The notes: generated from the letters alone by a model not told the origin. Positions 46,387 through 57,755 are shown, counted from the first letter of the stretch. The stretch is 64,000 bases of DNA from Rhododendron vialii (GCF_030253575.1 NC_080565.1:2170501-2234500), one strand, 5' to 3'. Numbers and translations: made by a program.

Positions 46387-46859
46387 CGCCCTGTTTCTCT
46401 CTCTCTCGATTGGAATTGGGACGGGAATTGTTGAGAAAGGAACACCTTGTGGTTGCCTTTTGACGGAGCCTTAGTAAAAGAGGTTTTCACACCGCTTTAT
46501 TTTACTGTTCGTTTTGGTAATCGACGATCCGAATTTTAAATAAATTATTCGAGCAAATAGTTTAACTAAAATTTGGACCATTCAAAATATTTTTGAACAG
46601 ATAAAATTGTTTGCCTATGTTAATATTTTTGAACAGATAAAATTGTTTGCCTATGTAAAAACCTTTTTTACGGAGCCTCTGTAAAAGAATTTTTCTTATA
46701 TATGTTTGTGTTTTGTTTTTGTGACGGTACAATCTGAGGCCGGTCAGTGCAGGAGTGAAATGCATTCAAGTCGTTGATCTTCGTTATTAATGGTTTAAAT
46801 TTTATTTCGGCAATGGACGATTCGAACATTATAGGACAACTGAACGTTAGTTAGGATTT
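46387..46859. other. upstream region of the 178-aa protein gene
   Basis: This is the likely promoter and leader of the minus-strand gene. It contains a short direct repeat (aatatttttgaacagataaaattgtttgcctatgt near 46588 and 46624). No gene is seen. Confidence 0.45.
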
Positions 46860-48120
46860 TATCCCTCTCCTCCCTACCTTAGTTAAGGTTTTACCTGGTT
46901 GTTTCTTATTTTGCTCTGTTTTTCACTCTTTACCTTCAGGGTTTCATGTGTCTCTTTCTCTCTTTACCTCCGTTTTACTTGGTTCTTTTTTATTGAGGAG
47001 CTGCGGCGCTCTCCCTCTCTCTTGGGTTTCATCCCTCTCTTCCCTACCTTAGTTAGGGTTTTACTTGGTTCTTTCTTATTTTGTTCCGTTTTTCACTCTT
47101 TACCTCCAGTCTACTTGTTTCTTTCTACCACCAGTTTACTTTTCTCGGCCACAGCTTCGGGGAGGCGGGGCTGCCGCCCTCCATGGCCCACCTCCCCTCC
47201 TTCTTCTGCCCGCCGACCACCCATCCTCAACCTCAGGCCGGTCTTCTAGACCAAATCCTCTGCCTCCTTGACCTTTCCACAGCCTTTCTCTGACCACCGC
47301 CGCTGTTCATCCTCACCGCAAACCCATCTTTCCACCACTCTTTCCCCTCCACTCCTCCCCCTGGGTCTGTTTTGGGTCTGATCTGACTTTGGGTTGATGC
47401 TGGGTTGCTCGTGCCCCCTCCGGCGAATAAAGCCTCCAGATGCCGACGGCGGCGGCTATGGAGCTTGTTTTCTCTTCTGGGGATGCGGCTGATTGTGAAC
47501 TCGATTTCACTCAGCTACTCAGTGGGCCAAATCAATAGGATCTCAGTGTTTCTTGGGTTCCTTTTAGTTGGTTTTTGTTCTGTTTTTTTTCCTTCCTATT
47601 TTCGTTTGATTACATCTGCATTTATTGTGTAATGGTTTGAGCTGGTTTCATTCTTGTTTTTCGATGTAATCGATGCCGGGTTTGTGCTGGTATGAGTCTT
47701 CCTCAGATCCGACGGTGTGCGGTGGTGGGCAATAAATTCTTGGTGTGTTCGGCTTCAACGACTCGATCCGACAGAGGAGGCGTGCAGATCTTCGAGAGCC
47801 ATGGGTGAATCAACCAGTCAGTGTTTACTCCGGCAGGAGATATGTACTTTTCTTCCGTTGTTTCTTAGTTGTTGTTGGTTTTTTTTTTTTTTTTTTTTCA
47901 GATTTTAGCTGTGCTTGTTGTTTTCTGCGGGTTTGAGCTGGGAGTCTGTTGGGATTCTCTACTACCTGGACCTAAATTGGTTCCTAATCTAGGCGTTTCG
48001 CTGCAGGGGATGCCTGTGTCGAAGTCTTGATAGTTTTGGTTCATTCTTGTATTATTAATGGAATCTATATTGCATTCGGGTTTTTAATATGATATGAATT
48101 TGACAGTTCAAAAAAAAAAG
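46860..48120 (+). other. transcript-like segment ending in poly-A, identity unknown
   Basis: The stretch reads like an old retrocopy or LINE/SINE-like insertion. It starts in a CT-rich leader with a direct duplication (ctaccttagttaaggttttac near 46876 and ctaccttagttagggttttac near 47044), then a GC-rich part, and ends ttgacagttcaaaaaaaaaa near 48110. No open frame has a domain I recognise. A poly-T run lies at 47880-47898. Confidence 0.35.
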
Positions 48121-48733
48121 AAGGTCGAAATGGAAGACCCGAATCGCGAACTATGCTTGTGCGGTGCACCCTTACACTATAGGATTGTTCAAGCATGATT
48201 ATTTTACACATATTTATTACCAGCCTATTTTTCCTTCTTTATATACATATATATACAAATTTACTATATTGTCCATAATGTGTTTTAAACAATAAATTAA
48301 TGAAAAGATAGAACAGTAAATCTATGTGAGCAATGATATAAAGAAAAAAAAATGGAGGGTAAATAAAACGAGGAGTTTTAACTGTGTTTACGCATGAACG
48401 AAGGAAGACCACAACATCTTTAGATTTGGAAAGTCCACTAAGCAAAAACATAAAATACAGATTGCGAAGGCCGGAAAACTCCTCAGCGCAGAGGCTTAAG
48501 AGTTTTCGGGACAGCTCTTTTTTATTTGAATTGAATGGTCACGCCTCTAGGTTTGAACATCAAAGTCAATTTACAATCCAGAATAAAAATGCATAAAAAG
48601 AAGGAATCAATTACTGGTAACCACAATTACAACGTAATGCAGATTCGAAAAACTACAAATCGTCAGGTGATAACATTCATCATCAATTGCCGAAAATAGC
48701 TTCCAATCCTCGAAAAAGTACAGCTTCGAATCT
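48121..48733. other. intergenic, 3' flank of the CYSTM gene
   Basis: AT-rich DNA without a recognisable gene. Its right part is the probable 3' untranslated region of the minus-strand CYSTM gene. Confidence 0.45.
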
Positions 48734-49708
48734 TCAGAAAATAGCATCCATGATGCAGCAGAACAACAGGGCACCGCAACTGCGTAACAAAGCACCAATT
48801 AGAGATGAACATATGTAATACCATATTTTAATAAGCGGAACCCCAAATGCATTCTAAATGATTTGATCTAATTAGGGTGATTTTCAAACCATTTAAAGAT
48901 AACCGAAACTCAATCTATTTTAAAGCTCGTAGAAAGAACACATGTAGATCATGTTTTGCATGAATTGGATAAGGGCCATCTTCCTTTTTCCTTGACCAAG
49001 GCACCAAAAAGGCCTCAATGTGATATACCCCACTTGAAAGACTATTTCTCAGCCAAAAACCTTCTTTTTCATGTATAAAATCCTTTCGATTTTTAGGTCA
49101 TGTATAGGTATAACTAAGTTTTAATTGTGCGTATATCTTACAATACGCGATGCATATCCCAATATGATTCATAAAATGAAAACAACGATACACAATACGT
49201 ATCTCGATTTGAAAACACTTGTGTAGAGAACTCACCATGCCGTCCAAAATTGTTCACAATCGGATTCAGTTTTCTTAGGATGTGGGTTTTGAGCGTGCCA
49301 TTGATCATTTCTCAGGCAAGGGCATGTCGGAGGCGGAACGACATAGATTGGCCGTGGAGCTACATAAGGACCTTGAAGAGGAACACCATAGGTTGGTGGC
49401 AGAGCAGAATAAGGGCCCTTCGGAGGAGCACCATAGGCTTGCGGCGAAGCACCATAGCCTGGTGGTGGAACAGTACTATAGCCCGATGGCATTGCACCAT
49501 AACCTTGTGGTCGAACAGTATAGCCTGATGGCATTGCACCATAAAGACCCTTACTAGGAGCATCTGCGCGCAAACAATTTTGCGAAATTACTGTATTACG
49601 AACATTAAAAGTCAGAACAAAAAAAAAAAAAATGAAATATTAGGCTAACTCGGAGATGTAATATGTACCTTCGGGCTGGTATTGAATCTTCTGGTCATCG
49701 TAGCCCAT
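48734..49708 (-). CDS. CYSTM-family small membrane protein, three exons
   Basis: CYSTM proteins are short tail-anchored plant proteins linked to stress tolerance. Exons on the minus strand: 49708-49669, 49563-49236 and 48779-48734. Phases 1 and 2 match and all borders are GT-AG, giving 137 residues. The N terminus is MGYDDQKIQYQPED. A long Gly/Pro/Tyr-rich region follows with repeated GYGA/PSGY/PPxYG motifs, then CPCLRNDQWHAQNP. The last exon completes the cysteine-rich membrane module FWTACCGALLFCCIMDAIF at the very C terminus, as the family requires. Reading straight through the exon-2 donor (ATG|GTGAGT) would give FWTAW and a stop and lose the module, so the spliced form is preferred. Confidence 0.88.
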
Positions 49709-50454
49709 GTTAAAAGGATCCTTGGTCGGGGAGGATGAATGTATATGAGAGCAGGGAGATATGCACAAGAAATGTTTGAGGTGAAGAAGATGATCAGGCC
49801 AATATATAGAGATTCGAGAAGTTCTAAGAATAGAAGTCCATTGAGATACAACTGTATTGTGTGTAAAATTAGCTAGGGCTATGTTAGTACAGCATGTCGG
49901 GTTGTCATTGCGGAAAGAAATTCAACGACATGGCTCGAAATAAAATCTAAAGATCGATAGACGTACAATTCGTTTGTACACATCTGTACTCTATTTATAA
50001 TTAGCTAGAATAGTGGCGGAGCCAGGATTTTCAATAAGTGAGGTTGGAAATTTGAACTATGTGTAATTCATGAACGAAACCCTTGATTTGTTTTGAAGAA
50101 CAAACAAACTAGCGCTACGTTTGGGAATTTAGTGTGGGTAGAGATTCTATTTTGTCTCTTTTTTCCTTTTAAGTACAAAACCTTTTATATGGACCTAGGC
50201 AAAAATAAATTTTAAAGTGGGGTCAAATTAGCAAAAATGGAGTAAAAATTATACCTATTTTTATGAAAACTTGGTAGCCAGTAGGGTTGGCTGCCCACCC
50301 TTATCTCTATGTCCCTCCGCCATTGGAGCCTAGGATCATGTTAATTATGGCCTTTTGGGTTGTCATTGCCGAGAGAAGTTTGATTATAGTGGCTGTAAAA
50401 AAACAAAGAAAAGAAAAACTACCATTCAAGTACTTTTCTGGCACGGCATGCTGG
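49709..50454. other. CYSTM upstream region and start of duplicated segment
   Basis: The first part holds the probable promoter of the CYSTM gene (minus strand). From about 49899 the sequence is shared with 60576 onward. Two related motifs, gggttgtcattgcggaaaga (49899) and gggttgtcattgccgagaga (50358), show an older local duplication. No gene is seen. Confidence 0.5.
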
Positions 50455-50692
50455 TGAGAAATTTTTCAGTGCCGGGTGGGTATCACATGCTCGTGCCCAC
50501 GTGGTGCCCAAACAGTCTATCTGGGTTGTCCAAAAGTGTGTTGAATAGCTCAAATTGAAACTCTCTTTCTGCTCTCACGCCACCTCTCTCCTCTTTCTCT
50601 CTCTAAATCCGAGCTGTCCAAAATCGAAAATGGATGGCCCGGATGCGCCGAGCATACACCACGTGGTACCACCCGGCGCCGAAAAATTTCTC
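50455..50692. mobile_element. hAT-like MITE with an empty site in the paralogous segment
   Basis: Inverted ends GAGAAATTTTTCAGTGCCGGGTGG and CCACCCGGCGCCGAAAAATTTCTC enclose about 238 bp, flanked by CATGCTGG (50447-50454) and CATGCTAA (50693-50700). The duplicated segment reads straight through (tctggccatgctaattgaca, about 61139), so it keeps the unoccupied site. An eight-base duplication would suit the hAT group. Confidence 0.7.
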
Positions 50693-51169
50693 CATGCTAA
50701 TAGATAAGGGTTGAAATTTCCTGAAATCAGAAATTTCGTTTGTACACAACTGTATATTGTGGTTATATTTTGCTAGGGTCAGGTTAACTACATGCAGCAG
50801 GTTCTGTTGAATAGAGAAAAACTATAATGCGAGTATTCAAAGCAGGGGTGGCTCCACATGGTGTTGAGGGGGTTCAAGCGAACCCCTTGGACTCAAAAAA
50901 ATGCACTAAAATTTCGTAATATCTTACATATGATTTGATTTTTCTGTCATAGTTTTTTATACTGTCGACACTGAATTGTTCATGAGTAGTCAAAGTAAAA
51001 GAAAAAACTTCACTTAAATTTGTGAGTACGTAGATAATATAACTCAACAAAACAAAATAAATTAAGCACAATTTATTTTCAATCATAATAAAAAATTTCA
51101 TTTTACATAGAGCTTTGTATCCACAAATTTCATTTTACGTAGATAATATAACTCAACAAAACCTCGAAG
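50693..51169. other. intergenic within unit A
   Basis: The first ~160 bp match unit B (61143-61290). The rest is AT-rich and specific to unit A; no gene is seen. The motif cgtagataatataactcaacaaaac occurs twice (51031 and 51139). Confidence 0.45.
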
Positions 51170-52230
51170 AAGCTGCAGGGGTGGAAGCTTAAAATCATCT
51201 CTCAATCGGGGAGAGAAGTGATGATCAAGGATGTAGCCCGAGTCATTCCAACATGTGCTATGGCATGTTTCCTTTTCCTGAAAATGGTTGTGGGTGGGCA
51301 AATTAAACTCAGTGGTCAGCAATTTTTGGTGGAAGGGCGATCCGGAGAACAAGGGTATCTGCTGGGCAAGTTGGGATAATATGTCAATTTCTAAAGAAGG
51401 GGGTGGCATTGGTTTTCAGGATATTCAGGATTTCAGAGCTTTCGACAAAGCCCTTTGGCTAAGCAACCATGGCGGCTCCTTATGAACCCAAATCCATTCT
51501 GGGCTAGAATTGCAAGGGAATCTATTTTCCTAACTCATCTTTTCTCAAAGCTTCCAAGGGCAACAAAACTTCATGGGCATGGTCCAGTATTTTGACAGGA
51601 TGAGACATCCTAATGCAAGGGCTGAGATGGCAGGTAAATGATGGCGCTACAGTGAAGTTTTGGGATGATTGTTGGGTTTCTCTCGCTCCCTCATTTCAAG
51701 CTCTCCACGGCTAAACCTCTGGGATGTGAGATTGAGACAGTTTCGGACGTGATCAAACCAGGTTTGGAAACTTGGGATGCATGCAAGTTGCAGGAGTTTC
51801 TCTCGGAGGAAGAAGTAAAGGCCATTACCATGATCCTATTACCTTCTTTTCCCCATTCAGACAGACTCATTTGGCACCATACACAGCAATGTAGGTATTC
51901 TGTTAAATCTGGTTATAGAAATTCAAATAGCCCTTGCAAAGTATCGCTTACCTTTTGATAAACCTCAATACATAGGTGCTTGTTAGGCTTAAATGAACGT
52001 TCCCCGGCCCCTAAAGTTAGAAATTTATGGTGGAGAGTTTGTCACAAAACATTTTGGCAACCAAAGAGAACTTATTCAAAAGGAATTGCTCTGCTTCCCC
52101 TCCTTGTCCTGTGTGTAATGATGGCGTTGAATCTGTGGGAACATTTGCTTACTCAGTGTCCTTGGACGAGACCGGTGTGGTTTGGCTGTGATCTTCACTC
52201 TTTTGTTTCATGAGAGAAATGCCTCTCTGT
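51170..52230 (+). pseudogene. LINE (L1-type) 3' remnant with zf-RVT domain
   Basis: Plus-strand fragments in successive frames match the C-terminal half of a plant L1-type reverse transcriptase: VVSNFWWKGDPENKGICWASW, then SKEGGGIGFQDIQDF (51288-51485). LIWHHTQQCRYSVKSGYR (to about 51925) follows, and finally the zinc-binding zf-RVT part, PKVRNLWWRVCHKTF...WEHLLTQCPW (51980-52213). Frame changes separate the pieces, and the polymerase core is missing. The insertion is absent from unit B, so it postdates or was lost after the duplication. Confidence 0.8.
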
Positions 52231-52254
52231 GCTCATCTGGACCTCAAACACCAT

Positions 52255-52639
52255 TGACAAATTGCCCTGATTGATCATTCACTTCCGATTAAAATGTGCA
52301 AAATCAATGGGAGCTCGTCGAACAGAATGCGAAGAAGCCCTAAATTAATTACTAAAAAATGCGCCAGAAGCAACTGGTTCCAACAAACTTCAAGATCCTA
52401 CATTGACTGAATATAGAAATCGAAACCCAACCGTAATTTCAATGCTTCGCACAAATGAATCGAAGCAACTTCAGTTTTCCTTACATGCGTTCATTTAAGT
52501 TTCCTTTCGTCAATAGCACACGAGGTCGAACGCGCTGATTCGCTTTTCTTTTCTTTGTTGTGGTAAACCAGGGTCCAGGAACTTTGAATAAATAAATAAA
52601 TTAGGAAGCATACAAGAGTCTAGGTATTCAACCCCATTT
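52255..52639. other. duplicated non-coding DNA, unit A
   Basis: This matches 61783-62060 closely (starting tgacaaattgccctgattga). The open frames in it are not conserved as proteins in either copy. Confidence 0.5.
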
Positions 52640-52840
52640 GCGCCTTCTCAAAGTTGCGAATTAAGAAAAAACCAGAGCAACATCAAATAAATGAAAATCT
52701 ACAGCATCAATAAGCGACATATTAGCTATTAAATCGGCACACCTTGTTTCCTTCCCAGTAGACATGGTCAATCTTCTCCGCGCCCAATCGCCTCATCAAA
52801 TATCTGGATCAAGGCGCTGATTCCCTTACAAAAGAGTTGT
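52640..52840 (-). pseudogene. LINE-type RNase H remnant, unit A copy
   Basis: The DNA is colinear with the RNase H-like remnant at 62073-62330. It retains the coding for the same C-terminal block in degraded form (for example caaatatctggatcaaggcg and ttagctattaaatcggcaca). It lies about 300 bp past the NLR A stop codon. Confidence 0.5.
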
Positions 52841-52971
52841 TCGAGCCCTGAAAACTACGTCGCCAGAGGTGAAGTGGAATAGACATTAATAATCTACTTC
52901 GTATAATTTCGAACGCCTCATCCACCAGCGTCGACAGGAATTAGAACAGGGCTTTATGACAAATCAAGGAA

Positions 52972-53125
52972 GATTGCGTACCGCCACGTGGTACTCTGGA
53001 CCATTTTACAATCATATATTTTTGTAAGGTCTATCATTAAGTATATATATAGATCACATATAAATGTGTGATCGTAAAGTAGTCCGGAGTACCTCGTGGC
53101 GGTATTCCCGAACTATTGAATAATT
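52972..53125. mobile_element. foldback MITE (family 4) just 3' of NLR A
   Basis: The element is near-palindromic: ACCGCCACGTGGTACTCTGGACC at left, and, inverted, ACCGCCACGAGGTACTCCGGACT at right. Its right end, cccgaactattgaataatta, is the inverse of the left end of the copy at 57066. It lies 16 bp beyond the NLR A stop codon, so it probably forms part of the 3' untranslated region. Unit B lacks it. Confidence 0.7.
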
Positions 53126-53140
53126 ACTCTTTTTGTGAAA

Positions 53141-56100
53141 TTATGCAATAGTCAAGGTGTACTGCATCACCGCATCACGCTTGAATCTGGGATCCATTGT
53201 TTCCGTCTCACCTAGCAAAATAGCTGTGGCACAGAGATCTAGGCAACCATCATCTCCTTTCTTATTTCTCTGCTCTTCCAGAATATCCAAGGCCGATATT
53301 GCCGCAGACATAGTGCACAATTCTAAGTTAATTTCGCGAAGTTCGTTTAGATTAGCAAAATCAATCGGGATCTGCTCTAGGACTGGGCAACATTCGATCA
53401 CTAAGACCTCAAGTCTCGGAAATTGATCTTCGGAAGCATTCCACTCCTTAAATGGTCCCAGGTTCCTAAGCTTCAAGTACTTGAGTTGAGAGAACCCTTC
53501 TTCACTTGTGTTCCAAACTGGTCCCATACAAGCCCAGTCTAATAATCTGAGAACCTCAAGGTTCGGCAGAGTTTGGAGGATTGACAGCTCCTCCCACTTT
53601 AAATTCAAACGCCTCAACGTTAGTCGCGTAACAGTCGGAGGAAGCTTCAGCCCCGGTCGGAAAATACTTGCCATAGGACCACGATGGTCTACCATGGTAA
53701 ATTTGAGTGTTTCAAGGCATTTTAAGAACTCTAGGTCGGGGATCGTCAAAACACCATCCTTTAGTACTGCTTGAACTCCTAGCTTCCTAAGATTGGGAGT
53801 CCTTACCAAGAAACTTCGGCAATCGTCACAAGGACATATTTGGTGCAAGGTCTGTAGGCTATCCAACTTGGAGCCGGAGGAATGATCAGAACCAATTCTC
53901 ACTCCTTGAGAAGAAACATGGTACGCGAATACCCCATGTTTACTATAAATATGCCTCAACTTAACCATCTTAAATATAGCGAGAGGCAACTCAATGAAAT
54001 CATCCATCCCCGCAGCTCGGATGGTAAGGATTTCTAGGTTCAAGGGGTAAGTAATTGGCGCTGGAAACATCCGGTTGTCGGCCATATGTGCTAAGTATCT
54101 CAAATGAACTAGACGTGCTATTCCTTCTTTTCCTCGGAATTGAGCAGGGATAAAACTCAGCACCCTGAGAAGTTCGAAGTTTTCAACCAAGAATGACATA
54201 TTTGGTTTAGTTGAATAACACGAGCAGTTTTTTTTCAAGCAGAGGCACAGAAAAGAACGAAGGTTCTGAGCACAAGGCCTTAAGGAAAACTTATCAAAGA
54301 ACTGGCAGCCAATGAAGAGGCGACGATTATGTGTAGCAGAAGGTGAAAAAGAATCATCCTCGTAAATTTTCACAAGGAAATTATCCTCCTCAGCTTTTTT
54401 CAAGCATAACTGACGTAGAAGATCATGGATACGGCATGCTTTAATTTCTCCTAAGGACCTTTTCCTAGCTATCATTACGAGACTTCTATCAATGAGATCA
54501 ATTAAGCAATCGTTTGCTATGGCCTCTAAGCTTTTCCCCCCATCACTTGGCTGAATAAATCCCTCCGCGATCCAGAACCATATTAACTCGCGTACGGGGA
54601 TTTCATAATCTTCAGGGAATGCTCCAATGTAAATAAAACACGCTTTCAAATAAAGAGGCAGGTGATTGTAACTAAGTTCTAGTATTTTCATGCAACGCTC
54701 CTCATTTTCGGCAATGATCAAACTTAAATGTTTGACAACTTCCTCCCACACATCAGGTGTCGTGTCTTTCGTTGCCAAAATGCCAGCTATTGTGACAATC
54801 GCGAGTGGTAATCCTTCACATTTTTCTGCAATGCGCTCACCAATTTCCACCAACTCCAGCGGGCAGCATTTCATCCCAAATACCTATTCGATATATATGG
54901 GTAATATTAGATATCTATAATTGCAATTACATACAATTTAATCCAAGTAATAATAGTTTAACAATTCATACGACAAGAATAAGAAATGTTTAAAATAGAG
55001 ATTCTTATGAAGAAATTAGAAATAGGAAACATATGACAATGGTGTACATGATGAAGCATACGTTCAAATCGCTATTTTTTAGTTCTTTGAAGCAAAATAA
55101 TGTTCTCTCTCATTTTTTGAAACAAATACTCCCTCAGTCTCAAATTTTTTGCCCACTTTCACTATTTCGGACATCTTAAAAAATTTAAGTTTGTAAATGT
55201 TTAATGATTTTTATATGCAATTTGGATATTAATTAGTTGATATATCTTTATTATTTCTATGAGACAAAATTTTTAAAACCCTAGAAAATGTTATAGATTG
55301 AAAAAGATACGTAATTTACAAATGATACGGAGGCCCAAAATGGAGAAGAAATTTGGGACGGAGGAAGTACCTTCTTTTGTAACAACTCCCAACTCAAACT
55401 TTTTGGTAAGGGAGCCAAACAATGAGGGACGCAGCCGATGATGTCAGGTTGAACAACAAGTCGACTAGTGAACAACACTTTACTCCCCTTGCGTTCCCTA
55501 GGAAATGATTTTTGCATGTCATTCCAGGCTTCAATGCCCCATATGTCATCCATGACTATGAGATATTTCCTACCCCTCAAGCATTTGTGTACATCTTCTC
55601 CCAACCTATCCTCACTTCTCTTCTCGTAATCTGGATTGTTTTCTGGGAAAGCTAATTTTAAAATACAAATCAACAAATCCCTCTTCATAGTATTATTATA
55701 ATCTTGAGAAACATCAACCCATGCACGAATTTGAAAAGTATATTTGGTGAAACGATGATGATACACTTCCCTAGCCAAAGTGGTTTTGCCGCTTCCACCT
55801 GCACCGATGATTGTTATAATCTCCAGTTGTCTGCTCTGTCCTCCATCATCAAGCTTCTCTATTACTCTTTTTACCTCCTCCTCGAAACCCACCACCCTCT
55901 TCTCTTTGACCACTTTAGGTATTCAAAAAGGAAAAAAAAAACTAAAACTAGTACATATATTCTAAAACAATTTACTCATTTAGGGTGTTCAATTGGCTAT
56001 GGAGCCGTCTGTGAATCAATATTATGAAATATCTAAAAAGTGCCAAGCTATTTTATGTATATTAACTAATTCGACTTGCACACGTATTGTGTGTGCCCGA

Positions 56101-56909
56101 TCTCCTAAAATCTATTGAATTAATCCCAAATCAATGGTGTATTGTAGCATTCGCCTTACTCATTATTATGGTCCATGTTACATATTGTTATGGGTTTTTT
56201 TTTTTCCCCCTTTAAACGTATTGTAATGGTTAATATTACTAGTGAACAGTTCAAAATTCATTTTAATTTTAATCAAGCCAATATTGTTTTCATAAGTCCA
56301 GGAATGCAAAAGTAAAACGCAGATCCAAACACAATTGTGTCCACAATCGTCTGATATATCAAAAAACATGAGTTGCGTTGGATGATTTTGGAACAACTTT
56401 TTCAGGGCCTTTTACTAAAGAACTTTGCTTTGTGTATGTACCAAATTTATGCTATGATGTTAATCTCCGACATAGCTCAAACTTGAAGACATAAAAACAA
56501 CAATACCTCCACTTCCAATCGAAGAGTGTTTGAGTTTGTTGACTGTTGCTCCATTAATGTCATACATATTCTTGTCGTAAATCTGCTTCACCTCAGTCAT
56601 AAGATCCTTGATCTCTTTTTTGACACTTTCAAGGTCAAGGGAAGGATTACCAAGCTTGAAATCAATTACAAACCGGTCTACGATGTTTTCTACCTCGAAT
56701 ACCACGCTCCTGATTTGCTTTACCAGTTTCATTAGTTTTGAATACTCGATGCGTGTCTTCTCCGTAGCTCTGAGAAACCCTCTCAGGTACTTTATCTCCT
56801 CCTCAAGAGATTCGAGTTGATGTTTCTCGTCTTTGATGGAATTGAGCTTGGAGCCTGTTATAAGCTGCTTCAATGTCTCAAGGAAAAAATCAACAGCAGT
56901 GTCACCCAT
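53141..56909 (-). CDS. CC-NB-LRR immune receptor (RPP13/R1-like), copy A, 895 aa
   Basis: Three exons on the minus strand: 56909-56507, 55912-55371 and 54883-53141. Both introns are GT-AG and the phases (1, then 0) match, giving 2688 bases. The order is an Rx-type coiled coil (MGDTAVDFFLETLKQ; EDVID-like VFEVENIVDRFV); NB-ARC with P-loop GAGGSGKTT (Lys177), kinase-2 YLIVMDDIWG (Asp256-Asp257), RNBS-B GSKVLFTSR (about 277), GLPLA (339-343), RNBS-D CFIYIGAFPEDYEI (about 397) and MHD as IHD (467-469); then leucine-rich repeats to the end. In the MHD motif Met is replaced by Ile, which is common and not disabling. A GA run lies directly before the ATG. The gene looks intact. A MITE fills about half of intron 2, and related MITEs flank both ends of the gene. 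Confidence 0.93.
55129..55367. mobile_element. Stowaway-like MITE at the intron 2 donor of NLR A
   Basis: Ends CTCCCTCAGTCTCAAATTTTTT and, inverted, CTTCCTCCGTCCCAAATTTCTT enclose 239 bp flanked by TA (55127-55128 and 55368-55369). On the minus strand the NLR exon ends AAG, followed by G-TA-element, so the T of the splice donor GT belongs to the target duplication. The pre-insertion site would have been AAG|GTATTTGTTTC, so the donor survived. Confidence 0.8.
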
Positions 56910-57065
56910 CTCTCTCTCTCTCTCTCCTTAGCAGATTGATCGGATATCTCCAAATTCAATGTAGAAAGGCTTAATACTATAAACATATAATGCTACATTT
57001 GCGGCATATTTGATGACGCCCACATGAGCCCGGCTCAGTGCCAGCTCCCACCTACTAATAAGAGT
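56910..57065 (-). promoter_or_regulatory. NLR A leader and proximal upstream region
   Basis: The minus strand has a run of about 10 GA units ending at the ATG, preceded by AT-rich DNA. The family-4 MITE at 57066 begins only about 155 bp upstream of the start, so promoter elements are either in this short space or in the MITE. No clear TATA box was fixed. Confidence 0.4.
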
Positions 57066-57228
57066 AATTATTCAATAGTTCGGGAATACTACCACGTGGT
57101 ACTCTCGACCATTTTATAATCATACATTTTTGTGGAATTCATTTACGTAATAGTAGATTACATCAGAATGTGTGGTTGTAAAGGAATCCGGAATACTATG
57201 TGGCGATACTCCCGCACTATTATATAAT
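57066..57228. mobile_element. foldback MITE (family 4) upstream of NLR A
   Basis: Ends taattattcaatagttcggg and, inverted, attatataatagtgcgggag enclose ACTACCACGTGGTACTCTCGACC and its inverse. It is the partner of 52972-53125. The two copies bracket NLR A. Confidence 0.7.
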
Positions 57229-57364
57229 TTCACAATAAACATACCCAGACTGTTATAAAAAAGTGCCATTATTGTGATTTTAATGAATATTTTATCTGTA
57301 AGTCAAAATGTCGCCGTGTCAGTAATTGCGTACAGATTCTGCATAATTTTTTTACTTGTACATC

Positions 57365-57755
57365 TTTAGCCACACAAAAATATCAGAAAGTCTATTGACA
57401 CAGACTTTTCATGCACAGATCATCATGTGGGTTTATTATGAGTCCCATACAAATGATCCAAACCGCTCATTAAATGTAAAATATTTTTTCAAAGGTCTCC
57501 ACAAAAAATTAACTCAATCCGATACCTATAGGCTCTCGATCCAATCATTTAACTTTTCATTATTCTGAAATCTGAATGAAAAGTTAGATGATTGGATCGA
57601 GCTTCTATATGTATCGGATTGAGTTGATTTTTTGTGTGGACACTCGAAAAAATATTTTACATTTAATGAACGGCTCGGATTGTTTATGTGGGACCCGTAG
57701 TGGGTCCCACATCGAAATCTATGCACAATATGTGCACAGAAATCTATGTGGATAG
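57365..57755. mobile_element. foldback MITE (family 5), first copy
   Basis: The outer parts pair (for example ttaaatgtaaaatattttttc near 57473 with its inverse near 57648), and the centre has paired segments around tcgatccaatcatttaactttt. A second copy lies at 60634-61013. The ends are approximate. Confidence 0.6.

Larger units (their letters stand above)
49899..56909. repeat. segmental duplication, unit A
   Basis: This unit is colinear with 60576-64000. Anchors: 49899 with 60576, 50335 with 61075, 50693 with 61143, 52255 with 61783, 52590 with 62055, and the NLR stop codons 53141 with 62420. Offsets shift from about 10.7 to 9.3 kb because of insertions private to one copy, such as the LINE at 51170 and the MITE at 50455 in A, and the MITE at 60634 in B. 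Confidence 0.85.
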
